This document shows, in pieces, positions 1-5,165 of a DNA stretch of 5,165 nt. The notes under the pieces are model-generated. The model searched no databases. It was not told the origin of the DNA and saw only the letters and a list, made by a program, of their open reading frames with translations. The DNA comes from Desulfobacterales bacterium (GTDB lineage Bacteria; Desulfobacterota; Desulfobulbia; Desulfobulbales; BM004), in the NCBI GenBank assembly GCA_030621655.1, contig JAUXHH010000136.1, positions 1 through 5,165 on the forward strand, given 5' to 3'. A program made the position numbers and the translations under genes. Every line of letters starts with the position of its first letter. Position 1 is the first letter of the stretch.

Positions 1-386
1 TTGATGCCTTCCTTTTTATTATAATAGGCCTGGGCTACAGCACTGTTCGGTTTATGGCTGCCGTTAGGAGAAACCCCTTCATTCTTGTAATAGATCTTGG
101 CCTTGGTGCCCAATGCCTCTTCCAGTTTGTAGGCACGGATCACAGGCGAAGGCCGCCAGATGGAGTATATCTCTCTTACCTCATCCGGAATATCAATCCA
201 GCGATTGGGACTCATCTCCTGCTCAAGAAGTCCCATTGGGAAAATAGCGGCGAGTTTTTCAGGCGCTATGGGTTCACCTGTTCCAGGATCAAGAGGCGGC
301 AGTAAACCATTTGGAATATCAGGACAAATATTGTACCACTGCTTGGGCATCTCATCATCACGAAGGATTATCTTTTTCTGATTCAT
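1..386 (-). CDS. trpB: Tryptophan synthase beta chain, TrpB2 type (N-terminal part, cut by window edge)
   Basis: PLP-dependent cytoplasmic enzyme that, in its family, condenses indole with L-serine to give L-tryptophan. The 128 visible residues read cleanly from an ATG at 384-386. They show the long N-terminal extension typical of TrpB2 rather than classical TrpB (PKQWYNICPDIPNGLLPPL near residues 14-32), then RPSPVIRA (78-85) and the PLP-binding motif GSHKPNSA (109-116). K112, codon 51-53, is the expected Schiff-base lysine. TrpB2 proteins are usually about 430-460 residues, so roughly the last 70% lies beyond the left edge. The start is supported by AAGGAG five bases upstream and by the MxxxxxxLRDDEMP opening. 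No trpA is visible; TrpB2 genes are often unlinked to trpA and may salvage indole. A TrpB-like enzyme of different specificity is possible, but the family is secure. Confidence 0.93.
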   Translation of the reverse strand, partial: MNQKKIILRDDEMPKQWYNICPDIPNGLLPPLDPGTGEPIAPEKLAAIFPMGLLEQEMSPNRWIDIPDEVREIYSIWRPSPVIRAYKLEEALGTKAKIYYKNEGVSPNGSHKPNSAVAQAYYNKKEGI

Positions 387-391
387 ACTCT

Positions 392-397
392 CTCCTT
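392..397 (-). promoter_or_regulatory. Ribosome binding site of trpB2
   Basis: AAGGAG on the minus strand, five bases before the ATG at 386. It is a near-consensus Shine-Dalgarno sequence and fixes the start of the tryptophan synthase gene. Confidence 0.8.
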
Positions 398-449
398 TCC
401 ATTAGCAACTTTTTAGCTGTAAACCATCCACAAACATCGATAAATCATT

Positions 450-478
450 ACTATAAAGTTTGTCAAATCGCAAACTTA
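450..478 (-). promoter_or_regulatory. Putative trpB2 promoter with operator-like inverted repeat
   Basis: On the minus strand TATAGT (450-455, five of six matches to the -10 consensus) lies about 60 bases before the trpB2 start. The -35 position at a 17-base spacing holds only a weak TAAGTT (473-478). An alternative is TTGACA (461-466), a perfect -35, but its -10 at 17 bases is a poor TTATCG (438-443). A perfect seven-base inverted repeat, AAGTTTG (456-462) and CAAACTT (471-477) around an eight-base spacer, fills the space between the first pair of boxes, where a repressor would block polymerase. The inverted repeat is directly visible; its role as operator is inference. It could also be a weak hairpin at the end of the efflux operon, but no T-tract follows it. 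Confidence 0.4.
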
Positions 479-495
479 AATGTGAAAAGATAGGC

Positions 496-523
496 AAAAG
501 GTGAAAGGTAAAAGGTGAAAGGT
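496..523. repeat. Heptanucleotide tandem array, four copies of RAAAGGT
   Basis: On the plus strand four exact tandem heptamers alternate as AAAAGGT, GAAAGGT, AAAAGGT, GAAAGGT, so the array is also two perfect 14-base units. It lies in the intergenic stretch between the permease stop and the trpB2 promoter region. It is non-coding and makes no obvious hairpin. A second heptamer array of the same design lies 13 bases away. Confidence 0.85.
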
Positions 524-536
524 AAATTTTATTATT

Positions 537-571
537 AATTTTCAATCTTCAATTTTCAATCTTCAATTCTG
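537..571. repeat. Heptanucleotide tandem array, four copies of AATYTTC plus a decayed fifth
   Basis: On the plus strand the heptamers alternate as AATTTTC, AATCTTC, AATTTTC, AATCTTC (537-564), followed by an imperfect AATTCTG (565-571). Like its neighbour, the array is two perfect 14-base units. It overlaps the 3' end of the permease gene: read on the minus strand it supplies the last codons (roughly ELKIEN) and the TGA stop at 549-551. Confidence 0.85.
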
Positions 572-3500
572 TAAGTCCTACAAGTTTACGGAAATCTTCC
601 AGGATCATATAGAGGGTGGGAACCAGCAGCAGGGTTATACCGGTGGCAAACATGATACCAAAACCGAGGCTGATGGCCATGGGGATCAGAAACTGGGCCT
701 GGACACTGGTTTCAAGAATCATGGGCATCAAGCCGAAAAAGGTGGTCAGCGAGGTTAAAAGGATTGGCCGGAAACGACGAATGCCGCCATCAACGACCGC
801 CTGAAATAAATCCTGCCCCTGGCGCCTGTTCCTGTTCACCTGGTCGATCAGCAGCAGAGAATCGTTGACCACCACACCGGACAAGGCAACAATCCCAAAG
901 ACGCTTAATATACTCAGATTGAATCCCATTATAAGGTGGCCGAGAATAGCGCCGACCATGCCAAAAGGAATGGCTGCCATGATGAGAAACGGCTGGGTAT
1001 AGCTGCGGAAGGGAATTGCCAAAAGGGCATACATGGCAAACAGCGCCAGGATGAAGCCCTTGCCCATGCTGACCATGGAATCCCGCCGTTCCTTTTCCTG
1101 ACCTTCCAGGTCATATGTCAGCCCCGGATAATCTGCAGCAAGTTCAGACAGTATCGTCTGTTTGATTTCAGTAATTATCTCTTCGGGATTGGCTTTCGTA
1201 TTGTCAACACTGGCTGTGACGTTTATGACCCGCTTGCGGTCAGCCCGGTTGATGACACTATAGCCCCGTCCCTCAGTGATGGTTGCAGCCTGCTGCAACG
1301 GTATCTCGCCGCCATCAGGTGTACGGATGCGCATATTCTCAAAATCCCAGAGATTGCGGCGATCCTCTTCAGGATAGCGGACCATGACCTTGACCTCATT
1401 TCTGCCGCGCTGCAGCCGCAGGGCCTCTGCTCCATAAAAGGCTCCCCTGATCTGACGACCCAGATTCTCTTCTGTAATGCCAAGGGTCCTGGCTGCCGGC
1501 TTCAGCCTGATCTTGAGTTCCTTTTTGCCTTCCGGATACGAATCCTTTATGTCGATTACACCAGGATACTGAGCCAGAGCATCCTTTAAGCGCTGTGCAC
1601 TCAGTTCCAGCGTATTAAAATCGTTATGCGCAAACCTCACATCAATATCATCTCCAACATGCATGAGATTGGAGGTAAATATCAGGGAATCAATGCCACT
1701 GATCTCACCCATCTCCCTGCGCCAACGTTTAACTATATCAGAAGCAGGATATTGGCGTTCTTCACTCGGGATCAATAATAAGGACACATTTGCCAGATAG
1801 GCACCCGAACTGGCAGCGCCGCCCTGCGGTCCGCCCCCGGCAATCGTGCCGCCGACCACTGAATAAAGCTGCCGCAGGCTTGATTCCTCAGCACCCCTTT
1901 CCCGGTCATAATCTTCGACAACACGTATGCCCTTTTCAACTAATAAATCGTGTACTTCTGCGGTCTGCGCAACAGGTGTACCGCGGGGCATTTCCAGTGC
2001 GACCTTGATCAGGTCTCCCTCTACCTCAGGCATAAACCGGAACTTAATTATACCGCCCTTGGTAATCCCGACGGTCAGGAAAAGAAGTACAATGAATGCG
2101 GCAAACGATACGTAACGGTATTCAAGACTCAGGTTGAGAAATTTATGGTATGGCCCGGAGACGAACTTTTCCAGGCCTCCCACAGTATATTTTCTCATTT
2201 TGTCCGCAGGTGAGGGGCTGGTCTTTTTCTCTAACTTCCTGCCTCCAAGGCTGAGATGCGCCGGCAGCACAAAAAGTGATTCGATCAGAGAAACAATGAG
2301 GATTGATATCACCACAAAAGGGATCACCTTGATGAACTTGCCCATAATCCCCTCGACAAAGAGAAGCGGCATAAAGGCAGCAATAGAGGTGAGGATTGAA
2401 AAGGTCACCGGGATTGCCACCTCCTGGGCGCCGTCCACTGCTGCCTGGCGATATGTTTTGCCTTTCTGTCTGTGTTCAAAGATATTCTCACCCACCACAA
2501 TGGCATCGTCCACCACGATGCCCAGAGCCATGATAAAGGCAAAGAGCGATATCATGTTAATGGACACACCCATGCCTGGCATGAGAAGAAGCGCTCCGAA
2601 GAATGATATAGGAATGCCGAGCATAACCCACAAAGCCAGGCGAATCTGCAGGAACATACTCAGGATAATTAAAACCAGGGTAAGTCCCAATACGGCGTTT
2701 TTCAGCAGCAGTTTCAGGCGGCTGTCAAAGAGTTCCGAGGTGTCATTCCACACATCCACCTGGATCGATTCAGGAAGGGTATACCGCTTTTCAAGCATAT
2801 ATTTATATACGACATCAGAAATAGCAGTCGGTTTCTCATCACCCACCCTGAAGACCGAAACCATTGCTGCCGGCATACCATTGAAGCGGGCATATACATC
2901 TGTTTCCTCAAAACCATCCTTCACAGTGGCTATATCGTGCAGCTTTACTTCACTGCCGTCCGGATTCACCAGGATGACGATATCGCCATATTCTGCACCC
3001 TTGTACCGTCTTTCCTTGGTGCGCAGCAAAATCTCGCCTCCAACAGCTTTGATCGAACCGCCCGGCAGGTCGAGCGATGCCTGACGAACCCGCAAGGCAA
3101 CCTGGTTCAGGGTAAGATTGTAACGCTGCAGGTTTTCTTCGGATATTTCTATGGATATTTCATAGGGCCGCACGCCGCCCAGTTCTGCCTGGGTAATGTC
3201 ATCCATGGCCAGCAGTTCATCGCGCATGGCCTCGGCCTGTTCCCGCAGCGCGCGCTCGGACACATTCCCATAAACAACCAGAGAGGCGACTTCCCGCCGG
3301 TTCAGGACCTTGTTTATGACAGGCTTTTCAGCATCCTCCGGAAAGGTAATGATCCTGTCCACTGCACTTTTTATTTCCTGCAGGACGTTATCAGCATCTT
3401 CGCCGCTCCTGATGACTGCAGTAACAACACCGTATCCTTCCGCAGCAACCGAGGTGATTTCCTTAACTCCATCCACACCGGTAATATTCTCCTCAACCTG

Positions 3501-3698
3501 CAGGATAATGCCTTCTTCCACTTCATCAGGACCTGCTCCGGGATAGGCAACAGTTACCTGTATTCTGTCCAGGTTAATCTCGGGAAAAACTTCCTGCTTG
3601 ATGGAAAACCCCAGGGCCAAACCGCCGATAACGAAAAGCATCATCAGCAAATTGGCGGCCACATGGTTATGGGCCATCCATTTGATATATTCCTTCAC
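549..3698 (-). CDS. RND efflux permease, HAE1/AcrB-like
   Basis: Inner-membrane, proton-driven pump subunit of a tripartite efflux system, expected to work as a trimer; the substrate is unknown. At 1049 residues it has full family length. The first membrane segment is near residues 11-33, followed by porter domain sequence (VAYPGAGPDEVE, 50-61), a central membrane block (about 335-480), a second periplasmic half (about 555-870) and the final membrane block (about 880-1035). TM4 carries the paired aspartates D397 and D398 in GIVVDDAIVVGEN. R975 and T982 in RRFRPILLTSL match AcrB R971 and T978. TM10 reads GVVVNDSLLLID, so the AcrB K940 position is not lysine. The start is GTG, overlapping the adaptor stop as GTGA, with AAGGAG at 3706-3711. 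The C-terminus and stop are written by a heptamer array. A heavy-metal (CusA) pump is less likely because its methionine motifs are not seen. Confidence 0.95.
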   Translation of the reverse strand: MKEYIKWMAHNHVAANLLMMLFVIGGLALGFSIKQEVFPEINLDRIQVTVAYPGAGPDEVEEGIILQVEENITGVDGVKEITSVAAEGYGVVTAVIRSGEDADNVLQEIKSAVDRIITFPEDAEKPVINKVLNRREVASLVVYGNVSERALREQAEAMRDELLAMDDITQAELGGVRPYEISIEISEENLQRYNLTLNQVALRVRQASLDLPGGSIKAVGGEILLRTKERRYKGAEYGDIVILVNPDGSEVKLHDIATVKDGFEETDVYARFNGMPAAMVSVFRVGDEKPTAISDVVYKYMLEKRYTLPESIQVDVWNDTSELFDSRLKLLLKNAVLGLTLVLIILSMFLQIRLALWVMLGIPISFFGALLLMPGMGVSINMISLFAFIMALGIVVDDAIVVGENIFEHRQKGKTYRQAAVDGAQEVAIPVTFSILTSIAAFMPLLFVEGIMGKFIKVIPFVVISILIVSLIESLFVLPAHLSLGGRKLEKKTSPSPADKMRKYTVGGLEKFVSGPYHKFLNLSLEYRYVSFAAFIVLLFLTVGITKGGIIKFRFMPEVEGDLIKVALEMPRGTPVAQTAEVHDLLVEKGIRVVEDYDRERGAEESSLRQLYSVVGGTIAGGGPQGGAASSGAYLANVSLLLIPSEERQYPASDIVKRWRREMGEISGIDSLIFTSNLMHVGDDIDVRFAHNDFNTLELSAQRLKDALAQYPGVIDIKDSYPEGKKELKIRLKPAARTLGITEENLGRQIRGAFYGAEALRLQRGRNEVKVMVRYPEEDRRNLWDFENMRIRTPDGGEIPLQQAATITEGRGYSVINRADRKRVINVTASVDNTKANPEEIITEIKQTILSELAADYPGLTYDLEGQEKERRDSMVSMGKGFILALFAMYALLAIPFRSYTQPFLIMAAIPFGMVGAILGHLIMGFNLSILSVFGIVALSGVVVNDSLLLIDQVNRNRRQGQDLFQAVVDGGIRRFRPILLTSLTTFFGLMPMILETSVQAQFLIPMAISLGFGIMFATGITLLLVPTLYMILEDFRKLVGLTELKIEN

Positions 3699-4882
3699 CT
3701 GGACTCTCCTTTACTGACAGGCCGGAGTTTCATGCCATCGACACCACCGGGAAGAGCTGTCAGAACCACCATATCACCGTCCTGCAAGCCTTCACTGATT
3801 AATGCTGATTGTTTTTCCAAACGGACGAGCTGTACATGTTTGATCCGCAATTTCTGCTCATTATCCATGACCCAGATAGAGGAATCCTCGCGCAGGGCCA
3901 TTCGCGGAATCTCAATGACACCTGTGAGAACCTCACCGGCAAAGAGAACCTCGACAAACATACCCAGTTCAAGGCTCATTTTATTTTCATGCTCACGTTC
4001 ATGTAATCCATACGGGTCATCCACCTTGACAACCAGCCTGGCCATGCGGCTTCTCATGTCCACCTCGCCAAGCGAGCGAACCAATTGACCCTGCCATTCG
4101 TACAGGTTGGTGCCCACCTCAAGGCGCACAGTGGCAGGGGAGCCCTTTGCAGAATTTCCCTGCCTGGGAATGCTCAACCACCTCAGGTCATCAAGCGGCA
4201 GGGGAATGACAATCTCTGCAGCATCAACACTTGCGATCATTGCCACATTAGTGCCTGCTCTGACATACTTTCCTTCGCCGACCTCCTCAGAACGCACCAG
4301 ACAATTAAAGGGTGCTGTAATCCTTGTGCGCTGCAAATCAAGCTCCGTCTGTTTGAGGGTGGCGACGGCAGCATCGCGGTTTGCCTTGGCATCCTCGTAT
4401 TGAGGCCCATATACAATCAGTGGGTTTGGCTCTGTCTCGTCTTCCAATTTCAAGCGCTCCCATTCCTGCCGGGCTACCGCAGCCTTGCTCTCGATAATGA
4501 TGATCGCATTCTCCGCCCGTATCAGAGATGCCTTGGCCCGCTCGACCGCAAGTTCATAGTCAATAGACTCCACTGCGAAAAGCAGCTCGCCTTTGCGGAA
4601 AAAAGCCCCTGCGGTGAACCCAGGAGCCACCTTGTTTATCACACCGTTTACCTGCAGGGTGATGGTCACTTCCTGTTCAGGCTGAACCGTTCCGGTACCA
4701 AAGATTTGCAACTGCCTATCCTGTCTTTCAGCCTTGATTACCTTCACCAGGGCTCCAGGGTTCTCCCTCGCCTGCCTTTGCGGTACTTGCCGATTAAGTA
4801 TTAAAACTCGCATGGCTATAATACCAAGCGCCAAAATTACTATTGGCAGGATTATTTTGATTGCTTTCTGTTTGGCACCCAT
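3695..4882 (-). CDS. Periplasmic adaptor (membrane fusion protein) of RND efflux pump
   Basis: This subunit joins the permease to the outer-membrane channel across the periplasm. The 395 residues begin with a short basic stretch and one hydrophobic segment (about 9-29). No lipobox cysteine follows, so a membrane-anchored or signal-sequence form is likely, not a lipoprotein. The order is a first lipoyl half and barrel strand (about 45-105), an alpha-helical hairpin (about 108-187, with the tip near NPLIVYGPQ), the second lipoyl half with LQRTRITAPF (183-192) and the GEGKYVRAGTNV stretch, then beta-barrel (about 220-318) and membrane-proximal domains to the end. AcrA-type hairpins carry a serine near the tip; here a proline-containing GPQYEDA replaces it. 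C194 stands where most relatives have glycine in APFDG. The ATG is preceded by AAGGA at 4890-4894. It overlaps the permease start by four bases, so the two are probably translationally coupled. Confidence 0.94.
   Translation of the reverse strand: MGAKQKAIKIILPIVILALGIIAMRVLILNRQVPQRQARENPGALVKVIKAERQDRQLQIFGTGTVQPEQEVTITLQVNGVINKVAPGFTAGAFFRKGELLFAVESIDYELAVERAKASLIRAENAIIIIESKAAVARQEWERLKLEDETEPNPLIVYGPQYEDAKANRDAAVATLKQTELDLQRTRITAPFNCLVRSEEVGEGKYVRAGTNVAMIASVDAAEIVIPLPLDDLRWLSIPRQGNSAKGSPATVRLEVGTNLYEWQGQLVRSLGEVDMRSRMARLVVKVDDPYGLHEREHENKMSLELGMFVEVLFAGEVLTGVIEIPRMALREDSSIWVMDNEQKLRIKHVQLVRLEKQSALISEGLQDGDMVVLTALPGGVDGMKLRPVSKGESR
3706..3711 (-). promoter_or_regulatory. Ribosome binding site of the permease, inside the adaptor gene
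   Basis: AAGGAG on the minus strand lies seven bases before the GTG at 3696-3698. It sits within the last codons of the adaptor and decides in favour of the GTG start that overlaps the adaptor's TGA. Confidence 0.75.
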
Positions 4883-4889
4883 AGGATTT

Positions 4890-4894
4890 TCCTT
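4890..4894 (-). promoter_or_regulatory. Ribosome binding site of the adaptor
   Basis: AAGGA on the minus strand, seven bases before the ATG at 4880-4882. No in-frame ATG is seen in the preceding sequence, so this start is preferred. Confidence 0.65.
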
Positions 4895-4934
4895 TTTAAA
4901 CCGCAGCCGATTTGGCCATGAAAGTCATATTTAC

Positions 4935-4946
4935 AAATACGTATTT
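4935..4946. repeat. Perfect 12-bp palindrome AAATACGTATTT
   Basis: A self-complementary 12-mer centred on TACGTA, about 53 bases before the adaptor start, in the gap after the outer-membrane factor gene. It could be a regulator half-site pair or a chance AT-rich palindrome. No convincing -35/-10 pair was found around it, so no function is assigned. Confidence 0.35.
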
Positions 4947-4972
4947 CTTTCTCACTCTTACTCCGTGCACCT

Positions 4973-4997
4973 GGGGACAGATTTTAAATCTGTTCCC
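4973..4997. repeat. REP-like palindrome in the gap between outer-membrane factor and adaptor genes
   Basis: GGGGACAGATTT (4973-4984) and AAATCTGTTCCC (4986-4997) pair over 12 bases around a single T, with one G-T mismatch. No T-tract follows on the minus strand, so it is a poor intrinsic terminator. From memory, GGGGACAGATTT-type palindromes recur many times between genes in some Desulfobacterota and related genomes and resemble REP elements moved by REP-associated tyrosine transposases; that link is not testable here. In an mRNA running from the outer-membrane factor to the adaptor it would fold as a stable hairpin and could lower or protect one part of the message. Confidence 0.65.
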
Positions 4998-5014
4998 TTT
5001 GAGAACCCGACAAC

Positions 5015-5165
5015 TCATGGATTCAGGTCTACACCAATTTCAGTTGACTCATTCTGTGAGATGTATGGTTTCATCCAGTCTCCGCCAAGGGCCCTGACCA
5101 GGCTGACCCTGTCTGAAACGAGCTGGCGATGAGCGGAGATAACCAGGATCTGCACATCAAAATAC
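5015..5165 (-). CDS. Outer-membrane efflux factor, TolC/NodT-like (C-terminal fragment, cut by window edge)
   Basis: Only the last 49 residues are present, in the minus-strand frame beginning at base 5164 and ending with TGA at 5015-5017. The stretch YFDVQILVISAHRQLVSDRV followed by SLVRALGGDW matches the closing helix and tail of NodT/TolC-family channels, which typically end in a Y-x-x-V/L, Q-x-L-x-x-x-R, L-x-x-ALGGGW pattern. About 19 polar residues follow the GGDW. The product would be the trimeric outer-membrane duct of the same pump. Its place just before an adaptor and permease on the same strand, the usual gene order, strengthens a call that the short fragment alone would leave uncertain. 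The 132-base gap to the adaptor is unlike the tight adaptor-permease junction and contains a REP-like palindrome. Confidence 0.85.
   Translation of the reverse strand, partial: YFDVQILVISAHRQLVSDRVSLVRALGGDWMKPYISQNESTEIGVDLNP

Noticed and set aside
456..477. Inverted repeat as an intrinsic terminator of the efflux operon
   Set aside because: The stem is only seven AT-rich base pairs with an eight-base loop, and no run of T follows on the minus strand.
496..571. CRISPR array
   Set aside because: The repeats are seven bases long and directly tandem with no spacers between units.
936..1589. Plus-strand open frame of 217 codons
   Set aside because: Antisense to the permease 3' half with no family resemblance.
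2134..3084. Plus-strand open frame of 316 codons
   Set aside because: Antisense to the permease; its serine- and arginine-rich, low-complexity translation is typical of a shadow frame.
2937..4088. Long plus-strand open frame of 383 codons
   Set aside because: It lies antisense to the permease and adaptor genes, spans their junction, has no recognisable domain and is explained as a shadow of two well-supported genes.
4085..4804. Plus-strand open frame of 239 codons
   Set aside because: Antisense to the adaptor gene, with no recognisable domain.
4973..4997. Rho-independent terminator after the outer-membrane factor gene
   Set aside because: The stem is strong but the following minus-strand sequence is AGGTGCACGG, without a T-tract; on the plus strand only three T follow and no gene ends there.
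4734..5132. Plus-strand open frame of 132 codons spanning the adaptor start and the gap
   Set aside because: It overlaps the adaptor start, the REP-like palindrome and the outer-membrane factor end in antisense; no supported product.

Overview
The window looks like chromosomal DNA of a Gram-negative bacterium. It encodes the inner-membrane, periplasmic and outer-membrane parts of a tripartite efflux pump, which requires a double envelope. The TrpB2-type tryptophan synthase and the short palindromic and heptamer repeats between genes recall Desulfobacterota (former Deltaproteobacteria). That placement rests on memory of family resemblance and is weak. All recognised genes are on the minus strand, so transcription runs from high to low coordinates.

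Layout in transcription order: (1) 5165-5015, the last 49 codons of an outer-membrane factor (TolC/NodT-like), cut by the window edge. (2) 5014-4883, a 132-bp gap with a REP-like palindrome and a short perfect palindrome. (3) 4882-3695, a periplasmic adaptor (membrane fusion protein). (4) 3698-549, an RND permease of the HAE1/AcrB type whose GTG start overlaps the adaptor stop in a GTGA junction. (5) 548-387, an intergenic stretch with two heptanucleotide arrays, a putative promoter with an operator-like inverted repeat, and a ribosome binding site. (6) 386-1, the N-terminal 128 residues of a TrpB2-type tryptophan synthase beta chain, cut by the left edge.

The first three genes form a classic outer-membrane factor, adaptor and permease operon. 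They would assemble one proton-driven pump running from inner membrane to cell exterior; the substrate cannot be read from the sequence. trpB2 is probably a separate transcription unit, since a promoter-like region and a good ribosome binding site precede it. No tRNA, rRNA, CRISPR array, insertion sequence or recognisable defence system is present. The points of most interest are the alternating heptamer arrays, one of which writes the permease C-terminus, the REP-like element inside the pump operon, the inverted repeat at the trpB2 promoter, and the permease's missing proton-relay lysine. I see no clearly new biological system.
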